This document shows, in pieces, positions 51,206-59,650 of a DNA stretch of 64,000 bases (positions are counted from its first letter, which is position 1; the number at the start of each line of letters is the position of its first letter). The DNA comes from Streptomyces sp. NBC_01353 (GTDB taxonomy: Bacteria > Actinomycetota > Actinomycetes > Streptomycetales > Streptomycetaceae). Location: assembly GCF_036237275.1 (NCBI RefSeq), contig NZ_CP108352.1, forward strand, positions 8,085,501 through 8,149,500, given 5' to 3'. The translations under genes were made by a program, and so were the position numbers. The notes under the pieces were generated by a model, which did no database searches, was not told the origin of the DNA, and saw only the letters and a program-made list of their open reading frames with translations.

Positions 51206-52684
51206 TCATGGGCGGGGCCGGCGTTCATCCGCGGTAAGTCGTTTCTCGGCCGCGTGCCAGGTCGCGATGCCGCCCCGTGGCTCGTACCGTTCCAACAGCT
51301 GTGTGTCTGCGATCAGTCGACGCATCGACCCCAGGTCGCCCACCAGGCCACGGCCCCTGGCCTGCACGAGCACGTTGCCGAGGGCGGCGGCCTCGGTCGG
51401 GCCGGCCACGACAGGCAGTCCGCAGGCATCGGCGGTGAGCTGGCACAGCAGCGCGTTGCGCGTGCCGCCGCCGACGATGTGGACGACGTCGACGGGATGG
51501 TCGGCGAGTCGTTGGGCGTCCTCGATCGCCTTTCGGTGGGCGAGTGCGAGCGAGTCGAGAATGCAGCGGGTGACCTCGGCGGGTGTCTTGGGGACCGGCT
51601 GCCCGGATCGGTGGCACGCCTCGGCGATGCGCTCCGGCATGCGGCCCGGAGTGAGGAAGGTGGCGTCCCCCGCGTCGACCACCGAGCGCAGTGCCGGGAC
51701 CGTGGCTGCTTCGCGCAGCAGCGCACCCAGGTCCGGGTCGCCCCAGGCTCGTACGCATTCCTGGAGCAGCCACAGGCCCATGATGTTGCGGAGATAGCGG
51801 ACGGTGCCGTCCAGACCGAGTTCGTTGGTGAAGTTGGCGGCGCGGCTGTCCTCCGTGAGTACGGGCGTCATCAGCTCCAGGCCGGCGAGGGACCAGGTGC
51901 CGGTGCAGATGTAGGCGAATCCTTCCCCGGCGGCCGGGACGGCGGCCACGGCGGAGGCGGTGTCGTGCGACCCGACGGCCGTCACCGGTACGGGACCGGC
52001 CAGCCCGGTCTGCTCCAGCACCTCGGGCCGTAGAGCACCTGCTGGATCCCCGGGCTGCCGCAGGGGTGCGAACAGGCTCAGGTCGATGCCGAGACGGGTG
52101 GCGATGTCGCGGGACCAGTCCCGGGTCAGGGGGTCGATGAGCTGGGTGGTGGAGGCGTTGGTCAGCTCGGTGCCCTGCTCGCCGGTCAGCCAGTACGTCA
52201 GCAGGTCGGGGATGAGCAACAGCCGCCGGGCTTGCGAAAGGTGGGTCGAGGAGGCTGCTGCCGTCAGCTGGTAGAGGGTGTTGAACGGCGCGTACTGCAG
52301 ACCGGTCGCCGCGTACAGCTCGTCTGCCGGGACGGCCGCCCACACCTTCTCCGCGACGCCGTCGGTGCGCGTGTCCCGGTAGTGGACGGGGTTGCCGAGC
52401 AGAGCCCCGTCGGCGTCGAGCAGGCCGTAGTCCACGGCCCAGCTGTCGATGCCGACGGAATCCACCGGGCCGGTCGCCCGCAGCCCGTCCAGGATTCCCG
52501 TGTACAGGGAGAGCACGTTCCAGCGCAGCCCCTCGGGCACCCGGACGGGCCGGTTCGGGAAGCGGTGCGCCTCGCTCAGCCTCAGGCTGCCGGGGCCCAC
52601 GCGGCCGACCATGACACGCCCGCTGGACGCGCCGAGGTCGACCGCTGCATAGGTCGCCGCCTTCGACTTCACGGCCGCGCTCAC
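51206..52684 (-). CDS. rhaB: L-rhamnulokinase
   Basis: A 492-residue FGGY-family kinase that phosphorylates L-rhamnulose at C1 with ATP. Blocks are AAVDLGASSGRVMVGRVG at the first phosphate loop, then RWNVLSLYTGILDGL. GIDSWAVDYGLLDADGALLG and TAVGSHDTASAVAAVPA follow. The second ATP-site motif is VHIVGGGTRNALLCQL. These match RhaB rather than xylulokinase. The GTG overlaps the stop of the aldolase-dehydrogenase gene (GTGA). Confidence 0.93.
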   Translation of the reverse strand: MSAAVKSKAATYAAVDLGASSGRVMVGRVGPGSLRLSEAHRFPNRPVRVPEGLRWNVLSLYTGILDGLRATGPVDSVGIDSWAVDYGLLDADGALLGNPVHYRDTRTDGVAEKVWAAVPADELYAATGLQYAPFNTLYQLTAAASSTHLSQARRLLLIPDLLTYWLTGEQGTELTNASTTQLIDPLTRDWSRDIATRLGIDLSLFAPLRQPGDPAGALRPEVLEQTGLAGPVPVTAVGSHDTASAVAAVPAAGEGFAYICTGTWSLAGLELMTPVLTEDSRAANFTNELGLDGTVRYLRNIMGLWLLQECVRAWGDPDLGALLREAATVPALRSVVDAGDATFLTPGRMPERIAEACHRSGQPVPKTPAEVTRCILDSLALAHRKAIEDAQRLADHPVDVVHIVGGGTRNALLCQLTADACGLPVVAGPTEAAALGNVLVQARGRGLVGDLGSMRRLIADTQLLERYEPRGGIATWHAAEKRLTADERRPRP

Positions 52685-54720
52685 CGCAGGAAGGCGGCCG
52701 CGACGCCGGCGTCGACGGGAACGTGCAGCCCGGTGGTGTGCGTCAACTCGCCACCTGTGAGGGCGAACACGGCGTTGGCGACATGCTCGGGCAGGACCTC
52801 ACGCTTGAGGATGGTCCGCTGCGCGTAGAACTCGCCGAGCCTTTCCTCCTCGATGCCGTAGGTCGCGGCTCGCTGGGCGCCCCACCCGCCGGCGAAGATG
52901 CCCGAACCGCGCACCACACCGTCCGGGTTGACGCCGTTGACCCGAATGCCGTGCTCGCCCAATTCGGCTGCCAAGAGCCGGACTTGATGAGCCTGATCGG
53001 CCTTGGTGGCGGAGTAGGCGATGTTGTTGGGGCCGGCGAAGACCGCGTTCTTGGAAGCGATGTAGACGATGTCGCCGCCCATTTCCTGCGCGATCATCGC
53101 GCGGGCCGCCTCGCGGGAGACGAGGAAGGAGCCGCGGGCCATGATGTCGTGCTGGAGGTCCCAGTCCTTCGCCGAAGTCTCCAACAGCGGCTTGGAGATG
53201 GAGATTCCGGCGTTGTTGACGACGAGGTCGACCCCGCCGAAGGCGAGCGCGGCGACCTTGAAGGCATCGGCGATCTGCGCCTCCGAGGCGACGTCGACGG
53301 TGACGGCGACGGCCCTGTCCGGCCCGCCCAGTTCGTCGGCCACGGCGGTGGCGTTCTCGGTGTTGAGGTCGGCGACGACGACGCACGCGCCCTCGGCCAC
53401 CAGCCGGTGCGCGATCGCCTTCCCGATTCCGCTGCCCGCGCCGGTGACCAGGGCCACCCGGGTCGCCAGCGCCTTGGGCTCGGGCAGCCGCTGGAGCTTG
53501 GCCTCCTCCAGCGCCCAGTACTCGATGCGGAACTTCTCCGACTCCTCGATCGGCGCGTACGAGGACACCGCCTCGGCGCCCCGCATCACATTGATCGCGT
53601 TGACGTAGAACTCACCGGCCACGCGTGCCGTCTGCTTGTCCTTGCCGAAGGAGAACATGCCGACACCGGGGACGAGCACGATCGCGGGATCGGCGCCCCG
53701 CATGGCGGGGGAGTCGGGCTCGGCGTGCCGCTGGTAGTAGGCGGCGTACTCCTCACGGTAGGCCGCGTGCAGCTCCTTGAGACGCGCGATCGCCTCGTCC
53801 AGCGGCGTGGTGGGCGCCACGTCCAGGACGAGGGGCCGCACCTTGGTGCGCAGAAAATGGTCCGGGCAGGACGTGCCGAGCGCGGCGAGCCGGGGGTGCT
53901 CGGCCCGTGCCACGAAGTCGAGAACGGCGTCGGAGTCGTCGAAGTGTCCGACCTGCGGCCGGTCCTGGCAGGCGATCGCCCGCGCGTACGGCGCGAGTGC
54001 GGCGGCCCGCTCGCGCCGCTCGCCCTCGGGCAACGCCGCGTAACCTTCGATCACGGGCCCGAAGGGCTCCGGCTTCCCCCGCTCGGCGAGGAACGCCTCC
54101 GCGGTCCGGATGATGTGCAGCGAGTTCCGCTCGCACTCCTCGGAGGTGCCACCCCAGGCGGTGATGCCGTGCCCGCCGAGAATGCACCCGATGGCCTGCG
54201 GATTGGCTTCCTTGACCGCCGCGATGTCCAGCCCCAGTTGGAATCCGGGCCGCCGCCACGGCACCCACACCACACTGTCCCCGAAGCACTCGGCGGTCAG
54301 CTTCTCCCCGTCGGCGGCGCAGGCCAGCGCGATCCCGGAGTCGGGGTGCAGATGGTCGACGTGGGGGGCGTCGACGAGCCCGTGCATGGCGGTGTCGATG
54401 GAGGGAGCCGCACCGCCCTTGCCGTGGAGGCAGTAGTCGAACGCGGCGACCATCTCGTCCTCGCGCTCGACGCCCGGGTAGACGTCGACGAGCCCGCGCA
54501 GTCGGTCCAGGCGCAGCACGGCGAGCCCGGCCTCGGTGAGCGTCCCGAGGTCACCGCCGGACCCCTTCACCCACATCAGCTCGACGTCCCCGCCAGTGAC
54601 GGGGTCGGTGTCGGTGCCCTGCGCGGAGGCGTTGCCGCCGGCGTAGTTGGTGTTGCGAGGATCGGCGCCGAGCCGATGGGAACGGGCCAGAAGAGCAGCG
54701 GCCTCGGGATGGGGCGTCAT
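52681..54720 (-). CDS. rhaD: Bifunctional rhamnulose-1-phosphate aldolase / short-chain dehydrogenase
   Basis: A 679-residue fusion. The N-terminal two-thirds (about 1-420) is a class II aldolase domain: NTNYAGGNASAQGTD, VDHLHPDSGIALACA with metal-binding His, and GCILGGHGITAWGG. The C-terminal SDR domain (about 430-679) has the NAD motif VTGAGSGIGKAIAHRL, VNNAGIS, and the catalytic YSATKAD. The aldolase splits rhamnulose 1-phosphate into DHAP and L-lactaldehyde, and the dehydrogenase is thought to oxidise lactaldehyde to L-lactate. LutABC then takes lactate to pyruvate. The ATG at 54720 has AAGGAAG 9 bases upstream; 54744 is an alternative start. Confidence 0.93.
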   Translation of the reverse strand: MTPHPEAAALLARSHRLGADPRNTNYAGGNASAQGTDTDPVTGGDVELMWVKGSGGDLGTLTEAGLAVLRLDRLRGLVDVYPGVEREDEMVAAFDYCLHGKGGAAPSIDTAMHGLVDAPHVDHLHPDSGIALACAADGEKLTAECFGDSVVWVPWRRPGFQLGLDIAAVKEANPQAIGCILGGHGITAWGGTSEECERNSLHIIRTAEAFLAERGKPEPFGPVIEGYAALPEGERRERAAALAPYARAIACQDRPQVGHFDDSDAVLDFVARAEHPRLAALGTSCPDHFLRTKVRPLVLDVAPTTPLDEAIARLKELHAAYREEYAAYYQRHAEPDSPAMRGADPAIVLVPGVGMFSFGKDKQTARVAGEFYVNAINVMRGAEAVSSYAPIEESEKFRIEYWALEEAKLQRLPEPKALATRVALVTGAGSGIGKAIAHRLVAEGACVVVADLNTENATAVADELGGPDRAVAVTVDVASEAQIADAFKVAALAFGGVDLVVNNAGISISKPLLETSAKDWDLQHDIMARGSFLVSREAARAMIAQEMGGDIVYIASKNAVFAGPNNIAYSATKADQAHQVRLLAAELGEHGIRVNGVNPDGVVRGSGIFAGGWGAQRAATYGIEEERLGEFYAQRTILKREVLPEHVANAVFALTGGELTHTTGLHVPVDAGVAAAFLR

Positions 54721-54776
54721 GATCGGATTTCTTCCTTGCGTCATCGGAATGGTGCGGGTGTACGCGAGGTGGAGGA

Positions 54777-55937
54777 TCAGGCGCCCCATCCGGCCTGGGT
54801 GCCGCCGACCCGCTCGGCGGCGATGTGCTGCTGCCAGCCGGAGCGGCGGTAGGCGGCGATCGGGTCGGGGTCGAGCCCCGACTCCTCGCGGAGCTCGGCG
54901 AGCAGGGGCCGTACGTCCGTGTTGTAGGCGTCCATGAGAACGGCGTTCGCCGCGAGGACGTCGCCTTCCCGCTGCGCCGCGGCGAGCGCGTCCCCGTCGA
55001 CCAGCAGCGCCTTCGCCGTCGCTTCCTGCACGTTCATCACCGAGCGGATGATCGCCGGGATCTTGGCCTCGACGTTGTGGCACTGGTCGAGCATGAACGC
55101 GACGTCGGAGGTGAAACCGCCGCCGCGCACCACCTCGTACATGATCCGGAAGAGCTGGAACGGGTCGGCCGCGCCCACCATGAGGTCGTCGTCGGCGTAG
55201 AAGCGGGAGTTGAAGTCGAAACCGCCGAGCCTCTCCTCGCGCAGCAGGGTGGCGACGATGAACTCGATGTTGGTGCCGGGCGCGTGGTGGCCGGTGTCGA
55301 CGACGACCTGTGCCTTGTCGCCGAGCTTGAGGCAGTGGGCGTAGGCGGTGCCCCAGTCCGGTACGTCGGTGGTGTAGAAGGCCGGCTCGAAGAACTTGTA
55401 CTCCAGGAGCATCCGCTGCCCCTCGCCGAGCCGCTCGTACACCTCGGCGAGTCCTTCGGCGAGCCGGTCCTGGCGCTGACGGATGTCGTCCTGGCCGGGA
55501 TAGTTCGTGCCGTCGGCGAACCACAGCTTCAGATCCCGCGAACCGGTCGCGTCCATGATGTCGACGCACTCCAGCAGATGGTCGACGGCCTTGCGCCGTA
55601 CGGCCGTGTCCGGATGGCAGATGCTGCCCAGCTTGTAGTCGTCGTCCTGGAAGGTGTTGGAGTTGATCGCTCCGAGCTTCACGCCGCGCTCTCCGGCGTA
55701 CTTCGCGAGCGCCGTGTAGTCGTCGACCTTGTCCCAGGGGATGTGCAGGGAGACCGTGGGGGCCACGCCCGTGAACTCGTGCACCTTGGCGGCGTCGGCC
55801 AGCTTCTCCTGCGGGGTGCGGGGCACGCCCTCCTGGGCGAACACCTTGAAGCGGGTCCCCGAATTCCCGTACGCCCACGACGGCGTCTCTACGGCCTGGG
55901 TCTTCAGCGCGGCCTTCACCGCGGCGAGGTCGGTCAC
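54777..55937 (-). CDS. rhaI: L-rhamnose isomerase (RhaI type)
   Basis: A 386-residue TIM-barrel isomerase of the Pseudomonas-type RhaI group, distinct from E. coli RhaA. Blocks are WAYGNSGTRFKVFAQEG, GAINSNTFQDDDYKLGS, MLLEYKFFEPAFYTTDVPDW with a metal-binding Glu, VVVDTGHHAPGTNIEFI and FDFNSRFYADDDL. It converts L-rhamnose to L-rhamnulose. The GTG at 55937 has GGAG 8 bases upstream. It is the first gene of the operon rhaI-rhaD-rhaB-lutA-lutB-lutC. No rhamnose transporter or regulator gene adjoins it in this window. Confidence 0.94.
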   Translation of the reverse strand: MTDLAAVKAALKTQAVETPSWAYGNSGTRFKVFAQEGVPRTPQEKLADAAKVHEFTGVAPTVSLHIPWDKVDDYTALAKYAGERGVKLGAINSNTFQDDDYKLGSICHPDTAVRRKAVDHLLECVDIMDATGSRDLKLWFADGTNYPGQDDIRQRQDRLAEGLAEVYERLGEGQRMLLEYKFFEPAFYTTDVPDWGTAYAHCLKLGDKAQVVVDTGHHAPGTNIEFIVATLLREERLGGFDFNSRFYADDDLMVGAADPFQLFRIMYEVVRGGGFTSDVAFMLDQCHNVEAKIPAIIRSVMNVQEATAKALLVDGDALAAAQREGDVLAANAVLMDAYNTDVRPLLAELREESGLDPDPIAAYRRSGWQQHIAAERVGGTQAGWGA

Positions 55938-55963
55938 TTGAGGGCTCCTACGGCTTGGCGCTC

Positions 55964-55975
55964 TGAAACGATTCA
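55964..55975 (-). promoter_or_regulatory. LacI-type operator upstream of rhaI
   Basis: TGAAACGATTCA, an imperfect dyad of the LacI/GalR kind (arms TGAA and TTCA), 26 bases upstream of the rhaI start. A LacI-type rhamnose repressor is expected to bind it, but no such gene is in the window. Confidence 0.65.
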
Positions 55976-56119
55976 AGCGGAAGCTAGGGGTTGTTTGGTG
56001 AAGGTGTCAACCCCGCCCCACCGCAAGCCCGATGGCACGATCCGGTGTCCTTCTTCGCGTCCGTGTACGGCCCAGGTCTCGCTGAGCGCCTCGCCGAACC
56101 AGGCCGCGCCGTTCCTGCG

Positions 56120-56538
56120 GCAACCGCTCCGTCGGAGCCTCGTACGGCGAGGTCACCGGGATCACCCAGAGCATCCGCAACTACGCGGCCGCCATCGGCA
56201 TGGCCGTCTTCGGTGCCGTCCTGACCCACGTCTCCACGGACCGGACATCGCAACGCTCCAGGGACGCGGCCTGCCACCGGCCGAGGCCGGGTCGACGGCC
56301 GGTCAGGTCGCCGAGGCGATCACCGGCTACCCGGACGGGCAGGCCCCACCGGCGACGGGCCGGCGACAAAGGCCTTGCAGGGCGCGGGCGACGCGTTCCG
56401 CATGGACTTCGCCGAGGCCAACCAGTGGGTCTTCTACGGTATGGCGATCGCGCTGCCCGTCGCCTTCCTGCGCGCCCGCAGCCGAGCACTTGGCGCACCC
56501 CGGAACGCGAGTCACCGAGCAACCGCCGCAGAGCTGAC
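56120..56538 (+). pseudogene. Remnant of an EmrB/QacA-type MFS transporter (C-terminal part)
   Basis: Membrane-transporter sequence is recognisable in three frames in order. The first is SYGEVTGITQSIRNYAAAIG then MAVFGAVLTHVSTDR (about 56140-56242). The second is TLQGRGLPPAEAGSTAGQVA then EAITGYPDG. The third is FRMDFAEANQWVFYGMAIAL then PVAFLRARSRALG (to about 56500). These correspond to the last helices of a drug-type MFS exporter. The N-terminal two-thirds are absent and the rest is frameshifted, so it is dead. Its position next to rhaI suggests a deletion or rearrangement here. Confidence 0.7.
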
Positions 56539-56569
56539 CCCATGAAGCTCAGCGAGCTCTGCCAGGGCC

Positions 56570-57733
56570 TCAACCATGTGTGGGAGACGACGCGAGTCCT
56601 GCGATGCCTCCGCATGACCCAGGGGTGGCAGCGGGTGTGGGGCGGAGTGGGACACCGTTGGACCGCAGCATGTCGCGGACATGGAGGATCAGCGGGAACA
56701 CCTCTTGGTTCCAGTCCGCACCCTGCTCGTCCCAAGCGCGCTGTTCTGCCTCGACGGCCATCCGGTCCTCGGCGAAGACCCGCTCGGTAAAGCGCCGGAT
56801 CAACGGCCATGCGAGATGAAGGGCCCCGGGGACGGAGGGCTTGGCAATCGACAGCAGCCCGAACGTGTGGTTGACGCGTTGCTCGGCATCCTGGGGAACG
56901 TAGGCCGCCCACAGCGAGAACGCCGGGAGCGTGGCATTCTCGGGGACCGCTTGCAGGGTCTGGTAGGGGTACTGGGAGCGGACGGTGACGACGTCGGGCG
57001 TCGAGCTGCCGCTCATCCCCTCGGCGGACAACAGACCGGCACCGCGGTCCTTCCTTCCCCCGCCCGGTACGAACAGGTACCGAGCCTCTACGAAGGTCGG
57101 GCCCGTTTCGTACCCGAGGAGCTTCGGCTGGATTCTGCCGAGCACGCCCCGGTGCAGGAACTGGTGATTCATGTCCAGCAGGTTCTCGTGCATGAACGTG
57201 TAGTGGCAGCGAACGGTGCGGGAGAAGGTCATCGTCTTGTGCCCGGGGGAATGGAACGCGGGCAGCTCGGGAAGCCCGGATCCGAACGCCTTCTCAGGGT
57301 CGCCGGGAAAGACGAAGACGAGGCCGTACGCCTCGCGGACCGGATATGCGCGCACACCACGCGGCGGCCGATCCGTCCCCTTGGGGAGATAGGGGATCTG
57401 CGAGATACGACCGTTCCCTCGATAGGTCCAGGCGTGATAGCAGCAGCGCAGGGCTTCGCCTTCCACGACGCCCATGCTCAGCGGGACCTGACGGTGGGCG
57501 CACCGATCCTCCAGCGCATAGACCGTCCCGCCCTCGCCTCGGTACAGGGCGATCCGCTCACCCGCGAACACGGCGGCGAACGTCCCTCCCTTGGGCACGC
57601 TTCCCGACACCGCCACCGGGTACCAGAAATCCGGATCGATTCCCGTGCGTCGCAGGTCGGCGACCTCTTCAGAGCTGCGATCCGACCCGGCCGGCATCGT
57701 CCCATCACCCCTGTCAGTTCGGGCCTCGGTCAT
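56570..57733 (-). CDS. Rieske [2Fe-2S] oxygenase, second copy type
   Basis: A 387-residue oxygenase distinct from the one at 10554. Rieske ligands are C78-x-H80 (RCAHRQVPLS) and C97-xx-H100 (RCCYHAW). The mononuclear iron site is HENLLDMNHQFLH with the usual bridging Asp (D187), H190 and H194. The N-terminal PDFWYPVAVSGSVPKGGTF resembles the chlorophyllide-oxygenase/vanillate-demethylase-like branch. The start at 57733 has GGGAG upstream. No reductase or ferredoxin gene adjoins it, so its electron donor is unknown. The substrate is unknown. Confidence 0.88.
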   Translation of the reverse strand: MTEARTDRGDGTMPAGSDRSSEEVADLRRTGIDPDFWYPVAVSGSVPKGGTFAAVFAGERIALYRGEGGTVYALEDRCAHRQVPLSMGVVEGEALRCCYHAWTYRGNGRISQIPYLPKGTDRPPRGVRAYPVREAYGLVFVFPGDPEKAFGSGLPELPAFHSPGHKTMTFSRTVRCHYTFMHENLLDMNHQFLHRGVLGRIQPKLLGYETGPTFVEARYLFVPGGGRKDRGAGLLSAEGMSGSSTPDVVTVRSQYPYQTLQAVPENATLPAFSLWAAYVPQDAEQRVNHTFGLLSIAKPSVPGALHLAWPLIRRFTERVFAEDRMAVEAEQRAWDEQGADWNQEVFPLILHVRDMLRSNGVPLRPTPAATPGSCGGIAGLASSPTHG

Positions 57734-57834
57734 GTGCTGCTCCCTCGCAAGCAGGCAAGGTCTTGCTCTTGCCTTCCCCGACGCCGCGTCGAGCAGGCTC
57801 CCCCCACAGAGTGATAGCCGGCCTGGCACCCGGT

Positions 57835-57852
57835 TGGTAACATCTGTTACCA
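57835..57852. promoter_or_regulatory. Palindrome overlapping the antitoxin start
   Basis: TGGTAACA-TC-TGTTACCA, 8-bp perfect arms, ending on the A of the first ATG of the antitoxin gene. It also lies between the antitoxin gene and the divergent Rieske oxygenase gene. Its position fits an autoregulatory operator for the RHH antitoxin. Confidence 0.75.
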
Positions 57853-57860
57853 TGCGTGGT

Positions 57861-58100
57861 ATGGCGAAGACACAGCTTGGTGCGCGAGTGGATCAGGACG
57901 TTGCGGAACTGGCGAAGAAGCGCGCCGCAGACCTCGGTCTGAGCATCGGGGACTACCTCGCCCGCCTGGTGCAGGACGACGCCAGCGGCCTGCGCGCCCG
58001 CGCGGTGGACGCCGCCGCCCGCTTCCTCGCCGAGCACCAGGACGTCTTCGACGAGGCCGAGAACGCGCAGCAGGCGTCCCACGGGGTACGCGCCGCCTGA
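57861..58100 (+). CDS. Antitoxin, ribbon-helix-helix-like
   Basis: A 79-residue protein (MAKTQLGARVDQDVAELAKK). The N-terminal strand and two helices (about 1-45, with RAADLGLSIGDYLARLVQDD) fit a ribbon-helix-helix DNA-binding domain. The C-terminal part (RAVDAAARFLAEHQDVFDEA) is a helical toxin-binding tail. An ATG at 57852 (MRGMAK) is an alternative, three residues longer, and lies on the edge of the palindrome. The stop overlaps the toxin start by one base (TGATG). It is expected to neutralise the Doc-like protein and repress the pair. Confidence 0.8.
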   Translation: MAKTQLGARVDQDVAELAKKRAADLGLSIGDYLARLVQDDASGLRARAVDAAARFLAEHQDVFDEAENAQQASHGVRAA

Positions 58101-58477
58101 TGGAGCTGCACATCGACATTCCCTGGATCCTGCAGGTCGCGGAAGCGGCCGGGGCGAACGATCCCGCCCCCGACGACTACGGCGTCCCCGTCGCCGCCGT
58201 CGCGCGCCACCGCGCCGAGATCTTCGAGCAGTCCGTCTACGACAGCCCCTACGCCAAGGCCGCAGCCCTCGTACACACCTTGGGCCGCTGCCGCTGGCTG
58301 GAACGCTCCAACATGGCCGTCGCCGCCGCCACCGGCGTCATGTACCTGGAAGCCGCCGGAATCACGGTCAAGCCCACCCGAGACGACGCCATCGCCCTCA
58401 AGGACCTCCTGATCGACCCCACCTGCACCGTCGGAAGGATCAACGCGCTGCTGCGCACCTGGTCCCGCGCGAACTGA
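58100..58477 (+). CDS. Doc/Fic-like toxin, degenerate motif
   Basis: A 125-residue protein starting MELHIDIPWILQVAEAAG. Its length, its pairing with an RHH antitoxin and the helical pattern fit the Fic/Doc-like toxins common in Streptomyces. The central segment reads ALVHTLGRCRWLERSNMAVA, where active Doc proteins have H-x-F-x-D-A/G-N-K/R-R. Here only the His and the Asn survive, so the phosphotransfer or AMPylation chemistry is doubtful. It may be a divergent or inactive toxin. Confidence 0.75.
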   Translation: MELHIDIPWILQVAEAAGANDPAPDDYGVPVAAVARHRAEIFEQSVYDSPYAKAAALVHTLGRCRWLERSNMAVAAATGVMYLEAAGITVKPTRDDAIALKDLLIDPTCTVGRINALLRTWSRAN

Positions 58478-58512
58478 GGACGTGGGCGGCCGAGACCTCC
58501 GGAACCGGCGTA

Positions 58513-59085
58513 TCAGCGCAGGTCGAGCCGCATCAGTACCCTCGGAAGGCCGGCCAGCACCGAGGTGGTGTCAGCGGCATGGGTGAACCCGGCACGCTCG
58601 AAGTTGTTCCTGATCCCCGCGTACGCCATCGTCATGTCGACCTTCGCGCCGCCGCTGTCGATCGGGTACGCCTCGATCACCGGCGCGCCCTGCTCGCGGG
58701 CGAACTCCACCGCCCCGGCGATGAGAGCGTGCGAGATGCCGCTCTTGCGATGGCCGGGCCGCACGCGGATGCACCACAGCGACCAGACCGGCAGATCGTC
58801 GACGTGCGGGATCCTGCGGCTGCGCGCGAACGACGTGTCCGAACGCGGGGCCACGGCGGCCCAGCCGACCGGCTCGTCGCCGTCGTAGGCGAGCACCCCC
58901 GGAGGAAGCTGCCCGCGGCACAGCTTGGCGACGTACTCACCGCGCGCCGGGCCACGCAGCTCCTGGTTGAGCTTCGACGGGATCCGGTAGCTCAGGCACC
59001 AGCAGACATTGGCTCCGGCCGACTTCGGGCCGAGCACAGCCCGGACATCCTCGAAGACCGAAGCAGGTCGCACCTCGATCGCCAT
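58513..59085 (-). CDS. GNAT-family N-acetyltransferase
   Basis: A 190-residue protein starting MAIEVRPASVFEDVRAVLGP. Features are CWCLSYRIPSKLNQ, PPGVLAYDGDEPVGWAAVAP, the acetyl-CoA loop RVRPGHRKSGISHALIAGAV, and EQGAPVIEAYPIDSGGAKVD. A CWC/YR segment near the N-terminus and the IEAYP motif mark a GNAT subgroup of unknown acceptor. A GTG at 59091 would add two residues. It converges on the toxin gene with a 35-bp space. Confidence 0.87.
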   Translation of the reverse strand: MAIEVRPASVFEDVRAVLGPKSAGANVCWCLSYRIPSKLNQELRGPARGEYVAKLCRGQLPPGVLAYDGDEPVGWAAVAPRSDTSFARSRRIPHVDDLPVWSLWCIRVRPGHRKSGISHALIAGAVEFAREQGAPVIEAYPIDSGGAKVDMTMAYAGIRNNFERAGFTHAADTTSVLAGLPRVLMRLDLR

Positions 59086-59195
59086 GCCCACCACGATGCC
59101 ACGCCCCGCATGCCGGTGCCGCCCGGAGGACAGCGGCGTGCGCCCGGTCTCGGGGAGATGCGTACTTCTCGGCGCGTCTGACTGATGTTGTGACG

Positions 59196-59606
59196 TCACG
59201 TCTCGTACGGGTAGAGGCCGACGCTGTCTGCTCCGACGGTGATCTCCACCCACGTCTTGTCCCTGTCGCGGGGGACCGGTGAGGCGAGATCGAACAGCAC
59301 GGGCCACGAGCCCAACTGGAGATGGGCGGCGCCATCCGTCGTGAGCTGGAGGAGACCGCGTATGACGACCTGGTCACCGGCTTGTCGGAGCCCCGGCTCG
59401 GCAACAGAGGCCGGCTGCGCGTTCTGGCCCCAGGCGATGTCGTCGTCAACGGTCCATTCGACGAGGTGGTGGCCGTCTGCTTCTTGCGGATCACCATGCC
59501 AGAGCACCACGGCGACGCCGATGGGCGCGTGAACGCGAACCGTCATGTGCCGCTCCGACGTTTGCGGCAGGCTCTCCGTGCGGACCAACATCGCTGCGCC
59601 TTTCAT
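59196..59606 (-). CDS. Hypothetical protein
   Basis: A 136-residue beta-rich soluble protein. It begins MKGAAMLVRTESLPQTSERH, then MTVRVHAPIGVAVVLWHGDP, ADGHHLVEWTVDDDIAWG and VVIRGLLQLTTDGAAHLQLG, ending VEITVGADSVGLYPYET. A start at the internal ATG (MTVRVHAP) is possible. I recognise no family. It lies downstream of the MerR gene on the same strand, 44 bases away. Confidence 0.65.
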   Translation of the reverse strand: MKGAAMLVRTESLPQTSERHMTVRVHAPIGVAVVLWHGDPQEADGHHLVEWTVDDDIAWGQNAQPASVAEPGLRQAGDQVVIRGLLQLTTDGAAHLQLGSWPVLFDLASPVPRDRDKTWVEITVGADSVGLYPYET

Positions 59607-59650
59607 GACTCCACGCTGCCTGCGTCAGGCTGGTCCCGCTTGTTCCTGTC

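Noticed and set aside
52681-55878. A 1,065-residue version of the rhaD fusion extending upstream
   Set aside because: The extension lies antisense-free but out of frame over rhaI. The ribosome site at 54720 and family length support the shorter protein.
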